NCBI GenBank assembly: GCA_028290305.1
Contig: JAQGKC010000092.1
Coordinates: forward strand, 1-55,013
Direction of reading: 5' to 3'
Origin: Bradyrhizobium sp.
GTDB taxonomy: Bacteria > Pseudomonadota > Alphaproteobacteria > Rhizobiales > Xanthobacteraceae
Length of the DNA: 55,013 nucleotides
The notes beneath the pieces are model-generated. The model was given only the letters and a program-made list of their open reading frames with translations. It searched no databases and had not been told where the DNA came from. Shown here one piece after another: positions 1 to 9,559 of this stretch (positions are counted from its first letter, which is position 1; every line of letters starts with the position of its first letter). Made by a program: the position numbers and the translations under genes.

Positions 1-617
1 GCGCTGGAGCCAAGCGTGCGCTTAATATATCGCTTCGGGAGGAACGGCACCGGCATGCCCTCCATGCCCGGCAAGTCTTTCACGTAGTTGTATATCGGCG
101 CGAGGCGTCCCGCGGCCACGTCAGCAATTACGGATTCGAGACGCCCCTCGGCTTCCCCGGCGAATATCGCGACACCCATGTCGCGGCAAACGTCGAGATC
201 CACTGCGCGGCCATCCAGCATCGACAGGCATCCCGATACATGAAAACCTCCCATGGCCACAGCAATCCCCGCTGCCCGGAACGGACGGGCGATGTCGAGG
301 GCGCGGGGATATTGATTCGATTGAACGCCGATAAGGGCAACACATCCGAAATCGTCGTGGCGTCCGTAGCGAGACAGAAGCGCCGGGATGTCGATGCGTG
401 TATTCGTCTCGTCGATGACCTCGATATCAATATCAACGTCCGGCCCGAGCACCCGCCGTTCGGCGCAGTCGGCTGCAATGCCGTACACAGCCGCCAGCGA
501 ATTCGAGGGCGTCATGGCGCGCCACCACCGGATCACGTATCCGTCGTCATCATAGTGAGACGGCTTGATGAGGACGAGCTGAAAGCGTCGCCTCGCAGCG
601 ACATTGGATTGCAGCAC
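1..617 (-). CDS. B12-binding radical SAM protein, N-terminal part (runs off window)
   Basis: The minus strand is open from 617 to the window edge (about 205 codons). The N-terminus reads RFQLVLIKPSHYDDDGYVI and continues into a Rossmann-like part with GVQSNQYPRALDIA and AMGGFHVSG, as in the cobalamin-binding domain of B12-dependent radical SAM enzymes. The CxxxCxxC radical SAM motif would lie beyond the window and is not seen. I chose the GTG at 617 because GGGAGA stands 6 nt before it; no ATG fits the conserved start. Substrate unknown. Family assignment is from remembered sequence pattern. Confidence 0.75.
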   Translation of the reverse strand, partial: MLQSNVAARRRFQLVLIKPSHYDDDGYVIRWWRAMTPSNSLAAVYGIAADCAERRVLGPDVDIDIEVIDETNTRIDIPALLSRYGRHDDFGCVALIGVQSNQYPRALDIARPFRAAGIAVAMGGFHVSGCLSMLDGRAVDLDVCRDMGVAIFAGEAEGRLESVIADVAAGRLAPIYNYVKDLPGMEGMPVPFLPKRYIKRTLGSS

Positions 618-970
618 TAACTGTCTCCCGGTTGGCGGCGATGTCTACTCGTCGTGCCCGAATGCGGCGGAAACAGTCAGATAACTCGCCTAAAAGCGGA
701 AGTTTTGTTGCTGCTGCGTTTCGCGAATGCTCATGAAATCTAACTTAATGGTGTCGACGGATAGCAAACCCAGAACGACTTCACACACACTCGGCGTTCT
801 CATGAATTTCATCACGGAGCTTTCCCCGGTGTCGCCCTCGGTAAAAGTCGCTTTCCCACGCGCCTTGAGCGCGTAGGCATGCTCCAGGTCCACATTTACT
901 TGCCACCGAGCGGCCTGAATTCAGTCTTGAAGATTAGCTTCCATCCTCCCCCACTCTGTAGGAGCCTTGG
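618..970. other. Intergenic stretch with one doubtful small ORF
   Basis: No recognised gene. A minus-strand ORF at 690-893 (GTG start, 67 codons) has no family I recognise and is preceded by a stop in frame nine codons earlier; it could be a small hypothetical gene ahead of the radical SAM gene or chance. Confidence 0.3.
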
Positions 971-1438
971 TTGTCCAAGACGATGTGGCTCGCCTTTTTT
1001 TGTTTGGTTGGCCTGGGGCCGGCGATTGCGATCAAGGTTGCTGCGCCGCCAGCTTCTTTGGTCGTCGAGTCCGCGCAGGATCAAAGCAAGACAGAGCCGG
1101 CGTTTGCACTGAACGAATCGGCAAAGTCCGACAGGCTGGAGTTGCCCAATGCTCGTGCGGAGCCTGAGATTATCGTGCCCGCTGCGAAGCCGACGCCTGC
1201 GGAAACACCATCGACCAGTCAGGAGACAGTCAAGAAGGCAACGGACCGGCATTGGCAAAATGCCAACGCCAGCATCATCCCGGTCGTGTCGCCTCGTCGG
1301 CATATTGAAAGCAAAGAACCGAAGCAAAGCGCAGGCAAATCCCTCCCGAACAAAAGAGCCGAGGTCTGGCACTGCCGACAGGACGCCGTGGGCAGTCTTT
1401 TAAGGTCATTGGACCTCTCGCCAAGATGCAATTTGTAG
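971..1438 (+). CDS. Hypothetical secreted or membrane-anchored protein
   Basis: 155 residues. The first 20 or so (MWLAFFCLVGLGPAIAIKVAA) form a hydrophobic signal or anchor segment. The middle is low-complexity, rich in Ala, Pro, Glu and Ser. The C-terminus ends with a conserved-looking block, WHCRQDAVGSLLRSLDLSPRCNL-like, carrying two cysteines. TTG at 971 follows a TAGGAG element by 7 nt; ATG at 983 is the alternative start. I believe this is a small family recurrent in Bradyrhizobium, from memory. Function unknown. The long minus-strand ORF over the same DNA is treated as a shadow. Confidence 0.65.
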   Translation: MSKTMWLAFFCLVGLGPAIAIKVAAPPASLVVESAQDQSKTEPAFALNESAKSDRLELPNARAEPEIIVPAAKPTPAETPSTSQETVKKATDRHWQNANASIIPVVSPRRHIESKEPKQSAGKSLPNKRAEVWHCRQDAVGSLLRSLDLSPRCNL

Positions 1439-1591
1439 GCTGGTCTGACTTATTGCTCGTTTACGGCATGGGAATAGCGTTTGTGAAGTGGCACATCGCG
1501 TCGTTTCGCTGCGGTGCAAGGGTTCGTCAGCTATCGGGAGCAGATCGGACTCTGGCAGGCAGAAGTCTGCACGGCGCATTCACCACTTCGC

Positions 1592-3712
1592 TCACAGCCC
1601 CAACCCTCGAGACCGTGCGAATGACCAGTCAACTCCGCCGCCTGGCATGGCGACGCCGGAGATGTGCTGCCCGATGCGGTTGTCGAGCACGGGCTGCCAC
1701 GGCACGAGGCTGAATCCGAGGCCACCATCACCACTGAAGCTCTCGATCATCGCGAACCGGCCGCTGGATAACTGAGTTGAGCCGACAAGCTGGCCGCTGA
1801 TGTGGTTGCCGGGACCAGCGGGCCGCCATTGCGAGCCGCGCTCGGCTGCCAGCACCCTACCGGTTCGTTCGATATCGGCAGCCTCAAGCCGCTGGATCAA
1901 ATCCCTGGGCGCACGGAAGCGGCCGTCGCCGAGATCGTTGACGTGTCCCATGGTTGCGAGCGCTTGCTTGCGCTTCTCTAGCCCTGCCCTCACCTCTTGG
2001 CCGAACCCCTCGCCGGCGAGCACGATGCGCTGGCGGGAAACCAGCTCGCGGTCGAGCCAGGTCGCTCCATCATGGCCGATCTGCTGGTCAAGGCCGGTGG
2101 GAGACAGGACGCTAACCCGGATGTTCGCGCGGTCCCGCTCCAGATCGTAGGCTTGGCCACGCTCGGGGAGATCGGCGGGGACGCGCCAGTGATCCACGTC
2201 GATCCGCTCGGCATGACCGGCCCGGCGAAGCGCCTCCAGCCGGCAGACGTGAGAGCGAACGAAGGCCTCGGGGTCTCCGCCCAAGCGGTCGATGGCGGCG
2301 CGCGCCCGCTCCAGATGTAGGGATGGGCGATAGACGCCTTCTTGACCTGCGACATCCATGATGTTGCGATCTGCGGCGCGCGGCCCGGGAGGGGCGGAGC
2401 CGGCCACGACGATCATGCCTCGGCCGACTTCCTCGGCGCGGGCGGCATCCATCTCGATATGATGCACGCGCCCGTCCACGCCGTCGATCACCAGCCGGAC
2501 CCGCTCGCCCATCTCGTCGCCGCCAAGCCCTTTGTCCAGCACGCGGCCGACGATGCGCTCGGTCGCGTTCTCTCGGTGCAGGACGTAGCGCGAGGGATGG
2601 CGGTCCTCCACCAGCCCTTCGCGCTCCAGTGCCCGGTGCATGGTCTTGATGATGTCGCCGCGCTCGCCAAGCTCCCGCAGCACCGGCTCGGCCGTTGGCG
2701 ATACGATCCATTTGCCGGTCTCGATCTCAGTCGCCAGCTCCATACGCTCCAGCTTGCGCGCTCGCTCGATCAGCAGCGCGCGGTTCTGACGGAACGTGTC
2801 CCGCATGTCCTGGTCGGGGCGCAAGTTCGTGAACTCCCTACCCTGTTGTTCAGCGATCAGCATCCGGTCAAGTCCGGTGAACCGATCGGCATCCACCTCT
2901 CGCTCAAGTTGCTTCGCCACCTCAAGCTCGGTCTGCCGACCCAGTTCCAGCGTCACGATCTCGCTGGCGCGCTCGCGAATGCCGAAGGCGATGTAGCCGC
3001 CGGCGATGTTGAGGGTCTTGCCGTCGTCGGTGATACCGCGCACCAGGATATGGGTGTGCAGATGGCCGGTGTTGTGGTGATCGACCGCGATCCAGTCGAG
3101 TTTCGTCCCGAGGTCAGTTTCCATCTGCTTCATCAAATCGCGGGTGGTCTGGCGCGGATTGGACAGCTCCGCGCCGTCCTCGGCCGAAACGATGAAGCGG
3201 AACTGATGGCGGTCCTCGCGGCCCCGGCCGAGGAAAGCGCGGTCATCCTCCACGTCGCCCTCACCCGAATAGACCTGGCCCTTCTCACCATCCTTCGTCA
3301 CGCCGTCCCGTTCGAGATAGCGCAGATGCGCATCCACCGCCTTGGCGCTGACAAACTGCCGCCCGCGGGCGGCTCCGCGCTGCGGATTGAGCTTCACGAC
3401 GCGCGCCTTCACCGCCACGCGCCGAGCCCGCGTCCGCACGCCGCTCCCGTCCCGGCTCCACGCACTCCGATCCTTCAGCGTCAGCGCCGTCGGGGCGCCA
3501 CGGCCCCGCGCATTGAAGCGGCCGCTTCCCTTCTCGGCCGCACCCGAGCGGCCGGGGTTACCGCCCGCCCGGCGGATGGCCTGATGGACCTCACCGATAA
3601 AGCTGGTCGGGCGTCGGCGCATCCCACCGATCCGGCGTGCACTTGTCCGTGCACTACCACGATCGCGGACCTTACCGGGACGGATGCGGAAGTCGTCTTC
3701 GTCACGTGCCAT
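1592..3712 (-). CDS. ICE-type relaxase / mobilization nuclease with DUF3363-like C-terminus
   Basis: 706 residues, full length for the VirD2-like relaxases of rhizobial integrative conjugative elements. These nick oriT and stay bound to the transferred strand. The N-terminal 100 residues are basic (many Arg). The metal-binding three-His motif HHNTGHLHTH sits at residues 212-221, preceded by FRFIVSAEDG around 172. The C-terminal half matches the DUF3363 pattern of this family and the end (DWSFARSRGLGL) looks natural. ATG at 3712 begins MARDEDDFRIRPG, the usual start for the family. The usual neighbours (S26 peptidase TraF, ParA, RepA, TraG/Trb genes) are absent here; only a ParB remnant is found near 10.3-11.5 kb. 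The gene therefore looks intact but orphaned. Confidence 0.9.
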   Translation of the reverse strand: MARDEDDFRIRPGKVRDRGSARTSARRIGGMRRRPTSFIGEVHQAIRRAGGNPGRSGAAEKGSGRFNARGRGAPTALTLKDRSAWSRDGSGVRTRARRVAVKARVVKLNPQRGAARGRQFVSAKAVDAHLRYLERDGVTKDGEKGQVYSGEGDVEDDRAFLGRGREDRHQFRFIVSAEDGAELSNPRQTTRDLMKQMETDLGTKLDWIAVDHHNTGHLHTHILVRGITDDGKTLNIAGGYIAFGIRERASEIVTLELGRQTELEVAKQLEREVDADRFTGLDRMLIAEQQGREFTNLRPDQDMRDTFRQNRALLIERARKLERMELATEIETGKWIVSPTAEPVLRELGERGDIIKTMHRALEREGLVEDRHPSRYVLHRENATERIVGRVLDKGLGGDEMGERVRLVIDGVDGRVHHIEMDAARAEEVGRGMIVVAGSAPPGPRAADRNIMDVAGQEGVYRPSLHLERARAAIDRLGGDPEAFVRSHVCRLEALRRAGHAERIDVDHWRVPADLPERGQAYDLERDRANIRVSVLSPTGLDQQIGHDGATWLDRELVSRQRIVLAGEGFGQEVRAGLEKRKQALATMGHVNDLGDGRFRAPRDLIQRLEAADIERTGRVLAAERGSQWRPAGPGNHISGQLVGSTQLSSGRFAMIESFSGDGGLGFSLVPWQPVLDNRIGQHISGVAMPGGGVDWSFARSRGLGL

Positions 3713-4406
3713 GGGACGACGATTGGAAGTCGAAACGCGTCCGGCAAGAGCTAAATGCGCTCGTCGTAGAGGAGCGTAGAAATACTTGCGTCGGCGTAAG
3801 CGCTACAGTCTCCCGCTCCGCACACATTGCGGGCGATGACGCTTGGACCATTGAAAACAAAGAAGATCGCATCCGAAGCGCCGCCGCCGCACCTCTCGGC
3901 GTCAAAACCAAGCCGCGCAAAAACAATGTGCAGACAAACACTTAGGAACGAAGTTCCGGCAGCGAGGAACCTCGCTTTATCTTGCCTTCCTAATCGGGCA
4001 CACAAAGTCAACTCTCAACTACGTTATTTCGCGATTTTCCGCACACGAGCAAATCCTTTCTCTCTGCACTGACGCGGGCAGAGTCCGCCCGTAAACGCGC
4101 ACGCTGTTTGCATTCTCCAGGCGGGGTCCATGCGTTCCTTCGCGTTCGGCACAGGGCCGTCGCATGCTCTTCATCAGGCTCGTCAACAGGGCTGTCCAAG
4201 CAGTCTGGCGCTCTCATCACGATGGATGGAAGCAGGCAAGAGATAGCGGACATTCCCCGTTTCGCGGCCCCGCCAGGGGACGCTCACCGCGCGCGCGGAT
4301 CTCGATATTGGCTCCTTTTCAGCGGACTGGCAGCAGCACCAGTCGGTAGTTCCCCGTCAATCGGCGCGCGTGAATCAGTGCGCCGGCTTCAATTTCAGTC
4401 GCTGCG
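3713..4406. other. Relaxase upstream region, no gene recognised
   Basis: About 690 bp between the relaxase start and the IS110 remnant. In related elements oriT lies near the relaxase gene, so this region is a candidate, but I see no inverted repeat convincing enough to place a nick site. Small ORFs here look like chance. Confidence 0.3.
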
Positions 4407-5443
4407 TCACCTTGGCGCCGAAGCCGACTTAAAATCACTGCCGTCGATCCACATACGATGCAGAATGCCGGCAAGCTTGCGCGCGACTGCGACGATCGCG
4501 CACAACATGCTCGACTGCTTGGCAACCCGAAGGCCCCAGGCGCGCAATGCGGACCACTTCCTGACGCGCAGCAGCAGACTTGCGGCCGCCCCGCAAAGCG
4601 CTTCCCGGGCGTTGACGTCGCCTTGTTTGGTGATGCGCCCCTCAAAATCGATCGAGGTGCCGGATTGATGTCGCCTGGGCGTCAGGCCAAAGTGCGCACC
4701 AACGGTTCGCGATCGGGTAAAGCGCAGGGGATCATCGACCCCGACCTTGAACGACAGCGATGCGACCGGTCCAACACCGGGAACGGTCATCAATCGTCGA
4801 CAGATCGGATCGTGCTGAACCACTTGGAGAAGCACCCAATGCAGCCTGGCGTAACCATCGAAGATCGCCCGACGCACATCCAGCATGGTCTCGATCATGG
4901 TCGCAAAAACAATATCCGTGTGCTCGATCAGCTCGCGGACACGCGCATCGTACTGGCCACGGCTGACAGCGCTGACCAACAATCCATAGGTTCGCAGCGC
5001 CCCGCGAATGTGGTTCTCGATGTCGACCAATTTCCGCTTCAAGAGCTTTCTGCTCGACAAGAGTGTGCGCATCTTCTGCATCTCAATGTTCTTCACATGC
5101 ACGGCACGAAACCATCCCAATCGCATCATCTGTGCAATGCCGCGCGCATCGTTTCGGTCGGTTTTGTTGCGCATCGTCGACAGCGACACCCGCATGTGTC
5201 ACGCCTCAACAATAATCACCGGCAACCCGGTCGGCTGCAGTTCGCGATACAACCACATCCCCAGCGACGACGCTTCGATCCCCACGCGTCCGAGGCGATC
5301 CGCGAAGCCCTCCAGCGCGGAGCGGATCGCCTCTGCTCCGTCACGACTTTGATTTCGCGAACGCTTTGTCCGTCCTTATCGACGACGCAAACGCCGGTTT
5401 CTTCCAAACCCACATCCAAGCCCTGAAGTCGATGCCGCAGCAT
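4407..5443 (-). pseudogene. IS110-family transposase, broken by a frameshift and a stop
   Basis: Minus-strand coding in three pieces. The start (ATG near 5443) reads LQGLDVGLEETGVCVVDKDG, the DEDD-nuclease N-terminus of IS110 transposases. Near 5341 the frame shifts; the continuation is RSALEGFADRLGRVGIEASS and LPVIIVEA. Then TGA (about 5196-5198) stands where relatives have Trp in VEAWHMR. The last 262 codons from 5195 are intact: KTDRNDARGIAQMM, the leucine-rich middle, MTVPGVGPVASLSF (helix-hairpin-helix-like) and GLTPRRHQSGTSI. Total length is normal (about 345 residues). IS110 elements lack long terminal inverted repeats and I could not fix the ends. Confidence 0.85.
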
Positions 5444-6110
5444 CAGAACCGAAGGTCGGGAGTTTGATCCTCTCGACCCGCACCACGAAATCAAATACGC
5501 GGCCCACATCGTCCAATGGGCTTTCCCCGCGTTCCCTAGAAAATCCAAGTCCGTCCCGGCGGTTAGACCGGAACGGTGAGTGAGTCACGTCCGGCAGATC
5601 GGCCGGAGCGTGGGCAAGTCGGACTTCGATCTCGGCCTTTTGCCGCTCCAGCTCTCCCATCCTGCCTTTCATGGCCGCTTGGTACATACCATCCTCGATG
5701 GCGCCCATGATCCCTTTAATGCTCCTCTTGATATTCTCAAGGGCGCGGCGGCCCGTTTCTGTATCTGCCCGCCGTTCATGGCTCTGGCGATTGCTCTCCT
5801 CCGCATAGGCTCGCGCCGTGACCGCCACGGCCTCCGGAGAATGGCGGATTACGCTGAGTTTATCGTCGGGCGCGCATTCGCGCGACCCGGTGGCTAATCC
5901 GCCCTTGTAATAGCGCAATCGGTTATCGACACGCGGCGCGGAAAATATGGATCGCACGAGAATCCGACATTCGGCGTCATTGCTCGCATCGATCAGACTG
6001 GTCCATGAAGCATTCTGTGGGTTCACACGCCGGACATCAACTACTGGATATTCCGACATGTGGTATCCGAGCATCTTCGCCGCAACATCGTCGCGCGGCA
6101 GGGTCGTCAA
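5444..6110 (-). pseudogene. Chimeric ORF ending in a serine-recombinase C-terminal coiled coil
   Basis: A minus-strand ORF starts at 6110 and stays open to 5376, through the IS110 boundary. Residues about 100-165 (ARAYAEESNRQSH, RALENIKRSIKGIMGAIEDG, MKGRMGELERQKAEIEVRLA, HAPADLPDV) match the coiled-coil tail of large serine site-specific recombinases. The catalytic N-terminal domain and the zinc-ribbon part are missing. The first 90 residues are unrecognised and seem foreign to the tail. The tail stops abruptly at DLPDV, after which the IS110 flank begins. Probably a remnant of an element integrase, not a working enzyme. Confidence 0.6.
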
Positions 6111-6155
6111 TACAAGGCGGAGAAACAGTCCAATCCGCCCGACATAGCAAGAACA

Positions 6156-6740
6156 TCAGACCAGACCTCGAGGGCAGCCGAACCGATCCATCAGTGAGTT
6201 CGCGTTAGTCAGCCGCGACGCCTCACTGGAATAAAAAAAGAAATTTCCCTCCCAGAACTCGATCCGATCGGAACTGCCGTCGGCGACTAACCACCCGTCC
6301 CAGCCGTTAATCATGATGAGCGACATGAAGCCGATCAGTATCCCGGTTTGCCGAGCTTGTTCTGAGGGAATCTTGGTTTGATCCTGCTCGTCATAAGGAT
6401 GAGGATCAAAATAGTGGCCCGGTGCATCGGATAGTGATCTGGCGTCGCCCAGACCTACTCGCGCCGCGATGAAGAGCTCATACGTGCTTGGGAAATCGTT
6501 GTTCCAATGATCCAGCCAAAGCAACCGATGCGCATTAGGCGGATGCCACCGGTTCAGTGCCTCCGCGAAGCGAGCCAGATGGTTAACATTTGGTGGAGGC
6601 CTCCCACCAACTCGATTTTGTCGAGAGGCGATTGTTGACACCAGCACGAGCGCATTGCGACACAGGTGTGGATTGGACGTAACGCTAAAACCGTTCCGAC
6701 CAAACAAGTCTATCGTTTCTTTTGGGGTTAGACAGCGCAT
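6156..6740 (-). CDS. Hypothetical protein, possible immunity protein of the Rhs tip
   Basis: 194 residues, no recognised domain. It lies 60 bp downstream of the Rhs C-terminal tip on the same strand, where immunity genes of Rhs or polymorphic toxins normally stand. Composition suits a soluble globular protein: aromatic-rich (RLLWLDHWNNDF, GWDGWLV, EFWEGNFFFYSSE), no signal peptide. Stop near 6156; ATG at 6740 is the first good start. The immunity role is inferred only from position. Confidence 0.5.
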   Translation of the reverse strand: MRCLTPKETIDLFGRNGFSVTSNPHLCRNALVLVSTIASRQNRVGGRPPPNVNHLARFAEALNRWHPPNAHRLLWLDHWNNDFPSTYELFIAARVGLGDARSLSDAPGHYFDPHPYDEQDQTKIPSEQARQTGILIGFMSLIMINGWDGWLVADGSSDRIEFWEGNFFFYSSEASRLTNANSLMDRFGCPRGLV

Positions 6741-6800
6741 CCCAACATCTCGCAGTTCAGATAATTTAGCGGCTTCTCACGCAGACCGTTGTAGCCGGAT

Positions 6801-7196
6801 CTAGTAGGCAGGATAAGAGTACAGCATCGTTCCCAAAAAAGCCCCAACGGGACCGCCAAACCGGACAAAAGGCGGCAATGGATTGGCCTGCAGCGGGTTA
6901 GGATGTGCCTCTTCTGGCCCGATAGGTTCTGCATTTTGATTAAAGCGGTTCCAGTCGCCCGAACCGCCTGATTGTGCCTTCCAGTATCCTTGAGAACCAG
7001 GAGGTCCGCCCTCCTGTTCGGGAGGCACCCATCGGCACATCGCTTTAGGGCCGCTCGGCTGCGGCGGGCCAAACCAAGTTCCAGGTTGCTGTCCAGGCCC
7101 GGCCGGGGTCCAAGGACCACCGGGGATTCCCGCGGGCGGTGCCGATGGAATCCCGTCTAGACCGGATGGGTCAACCAGACCGAGGGGGTTAGCATT
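6801..7196 (-). pseudogene. Rhs / YD-repeat protein, C-terminal tip only
   Basis: Reading down from about 7196 the minus strand gives NANPLGLVDPSGLDG, the DPxGL hallmark that ends the Rhs core. A Pro/Gly-rich linker follows, then a tip of about 80 residues (MCRWVPPEQEGGP to MLYSYPAY) ending in TAG at 6801. The beta-cage core, more than 1000 residues in full-length proteins, is missing because the sequence changes to a cydB fragment at about 7196. Rhs tips act as contact-dependent or secreted toxins; this tip's activity is not recognisable. With no core the protein cannot be delivered, so I treat it as a remnant. Confidence 0.75.
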
Positions 7197-8141
7197 TTGC
7201 TCTACGTGCTGCTAGATGGCGCCGATCTCGGCATCGGCATGTTGTTCGGCTTGACGCGAGGCGAGGTAAATCGCCGCGTCATGTTGAGAGCAGTTGCGCC
7301 GATCTGGGACGGCAACGAGACGTGGCTCGTGGTGACCGGCGTCATCTTGTGGGGCGCGTTTCCGATTATCTATGCGACCCTCTTATCGGCCTTCTATCTT
7401 CCCCTCTTTTTCATATTGGCGGGCTTAATCCTTCGCGGCGTGGCCTTCGAATTTCGCGACAAGACGCAACGAATGCGGTGGATCTGGGATCTCAGCTTTG
7501 CAGGCGGATCCCTGATCGCGAGCTTCATGCAGGGGGCAACGGTCGGGGCCCTAGTCCAGGGGCTGCAGGTCACGAACGGTCAATATTCCGGCGGTGACTT
7601 CGGCTGGTTCACGCCGTTTGCGATCCTCTGCGGCATCGGCCTGTGCCTTGGTTATGCGCTTCTCGGCGCCTGCTGGCTGGTGAAGAAATGCGACGCCGAG
7701 GTTCGCGACAGGGCGCACCGCCAGATCCGCATTCTCGCGCTTTCCGTGCTGGTGTTTCTCGTGGTCGTCTTCGTTTACGCGCTGGCCGAGCATCTTCCGA
7801 TCCTGCAGCGTTGGATCGACCGTCCTTATCTCTTCGTATTCCCGGCGATTGGCGCGGTCGCCGCAATCGTGCTCGCGCAGAGTATCCTCCATCACAATGA
7901 CCATTGGCCGTTCTACATGGTCGCACTGATCTTCGTGTCGGCATTCGGCACGCTTGCGCTGTCCTTCTGGCCCTACATGATCCCGTTCGTCATCACCATC
8001 GACGAAGCGGCCGCGCCGCAATCCAGTCTTGCGTTCATGTTCTGGGGAGGTGTGGTCGTCTTTCCACTGATGCTGCTCTACACGCTCATCAGCTACAGCG
8101 TCTTCAGAGGCAAGATCAGAACGACAGCCGCGCACTATTGA
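7197..8141 (+). pseudogene. cydB: Cytochrome bd / cyanide-insensitive quinol oxidase subunit II, 5'-truncated
   Basis: 314 codons of CydB/CioB. Normal proteins start about 15-20 residues earlier; here the frame opens directly at LYVLLDGADLGIGML, the conserved first transmembrane segment. Other conserved parts are GNETWLVVTGVILWGAFP, the long hydrophobic helices and WPYMIPFVITIDEAA near the end. In the family this subunit partners CydA in the inner membrane to reduce O2 with quinol. No cydA is present and no credible start codon or ribosome site precedes the fragment. The 5' end abuts the Rhs remnant at 7196-7197, so both genes were cut by the same rearrangement. Confidence 0.85.
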
Positions 8142-8161
8142 TCGTTTCGTGAAGCCGACGA

Positions 8162-9559
8162 ATGGCGCACGGATGCGTGCCACATGAGGGAATTGCGCGA
8201 GGCAGACGAGCCCATGAACAATACCGGCGCCCATCATGCTCCGTCAGCGAGGCGCGACCATTTTCCGTCCGGCCGAAAATGCATGTAGAATCAGGGGAAG
8301 AGCTAGCTCTGATATCGTTGAGCGCCAAGCTGCTGTTCGAGAACGGTCAATCCACTGAAAACATCGTTTCCGCTCTCGACCAGCTCGCCGCCATCATGGG
8401 ATTTCGCGCGACCGTCTTTCCCCGCTGGGGCGAGCTGACCATCCTCATCAACGATGGCAGCGGCTCACGGCACGAGATTCTCGCTGCGGCTCCTGTGGGC
8501 GTGGACATGCACAAGATAGCCGAGACAATCGGCGTGATCGATGACGTCTGCAACGGCCACCTCGGGGCCGCGGCGGCGTGGGCGGCGCTTGATGCAGTTA
8601 CGCGATTTCCCCCGGTCTCGATAACGCGTTTCGCGCTGCTTGCGGCGGCCGGAGCGGCAGCGCTTGGCGTGATTTTTGGCGCGACTCACCCATTCAGCCT
8701 ATTGTTGATTGCGATCAGTGCTGGCGTTGGCGCCTGCCTGCGCCGATGGCTGGCGGCAATCAGTCGTAATCCGTTCGTTCAACCCCTTTGCGCAGCGTCG
8801 CTCGCCGGTGCCATCGGCGCCATCGCCGTCCGATTGCAGCTCAGTTCAACCCTGCGTCTCGTTGCGGTATGTCCTTGCATGATCCTGGTCCCCGGCCCGC
8901 ACCTTCTCAATGGCACGATCGACCTGGCCCGCGCGCGTATCGCACTGGGAGCCTCGCGCATCGCTTATGCCGGCGTAATCATCCTCGTGATTTGCACAGG
9001 GCTGCTGACGGGTCTTTCGTTTGGTAGCGTAAGCTTGCCTGTCTCCGGGCCGTCATATCCGGTGCCTCTCGGGTACGACATGATCGCGGCGGGCGTCGCA
9101 GTCGCAGCCTACGGGACTTTCTTCGCAATGCCGTGGCGGATGCTGCCCATTCCGATCGCAATCGGAATGCTCGCGCACGCCTCGCGCTGGGGAATGATTT
9201 CGTTGGTGGGTACCAGCGTACAGACCGGCGCGCTCGTTGCCTGCCTGGTGGTCAGCATCATCATCACGCCGATCGTTGATCGGTTGCGATTACCTTTTGC
9301 GGCACTCGTCTTCGCGTCTGTCGTCTCGCTGATACCGGGCGTGTACCTGTTCCGAATGGCCGGCGGCTTGGTCGATCTGGTCACGCTCGGCGAGAGAGCG
9401 TCAGTCGACGTGCTTCTCAATACGATCGCGGACGGGACGACGGCCATGCTGATCATCCTGGCGATGGCCTTCGGCCTGATACTTCCGAAAATATGCATCG
9501 AACATTTCTTTCCCGATCTTGCGAAGCCCATCCGTCGAGGCGCATGGGGGCGTCGATGA
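8162..9559 (+). CDS. ThrE-like threonine/serine exporter family protein
   Basis: Up to 465 residues. The N-terminal cytosolic domain (SLSAKLLFENGQSTENIVSALDQ, FRATVFPRWGELTI) followed by about ten hydrophobic segments from residue 155 on is the ThrE (DUF1212 plus DUF3815) architecture; family members export Thr and Ser or related small molecules. ATG at 8279 (MHVESGEELALIS) is the more likely start, because the first 39 residues from 8162 are Arg/His-rich and unlike the family. The stop overlaps the ATG of the FUSC gene by 4 nt (ATGA), so the two are co-translated. It sits inside a block cut at both ends. Confidence 0.8.
   Translation: MAHGCVPHEGIARGRRAHEQYRRPSCSVSEARPFSVRPKMHVESGEELALISLSAKLLFENGQSTENIVSALDQLAAIMGFRATVFPRWGELTILINDGSGSRHEILAAAPVGVDMHKIAETIGVIDDVCNGHLGAAAAWAALDAVTRFPPVSITRFALLAAAGAAALGVIFGATHPFSLLLIAISAGVGACLRRWLAAISRNPFVQPLCAASLAGAIGAIAVRLQLSSTLRLVAVCPCMILVPGPHLLNGTIDLARARIALGASRIAYAGVIILVICTGLLTGLSFGSVSLPVSGPSYPVPLGYDMIAAGVAVAAYGTFFAMPWRMLPIPIAIGMLAHASRWGMISLVGTSVQTGALVACLVVSIIITPIVDRLRLPFAALVFASVVSLIPGVYLFRMAGGLVDLVTLGERASVDVLLNTIADGTTAMLIILAMAFGLILPKICIEHFFPDLAKPIRRGAWGRR

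Noticed and set aside
896..1372. 158-codon minus ORF over the 971-1438 gene
   Set aside because: The plus frame has a signal-like start and conserved end; this one is Arg/Leu-rich antisense.
2342..3754. 470-codon plus-strand ORF antisense to the relaxase
   Set aside because: It is the complement of a well-matched relaxase in a GC-rich gene; no family pattern.
4458..5426. 322-codon plus ORF opposite the IS110 remnant
   Set aside because: Antisense shadow; the minus strand has clear IS110 motifs.
7551..8237. 228-codon minus ORF opposite cydB
   Set aside because: Charged, low-complexity antisense translation of a membrane protein gene.
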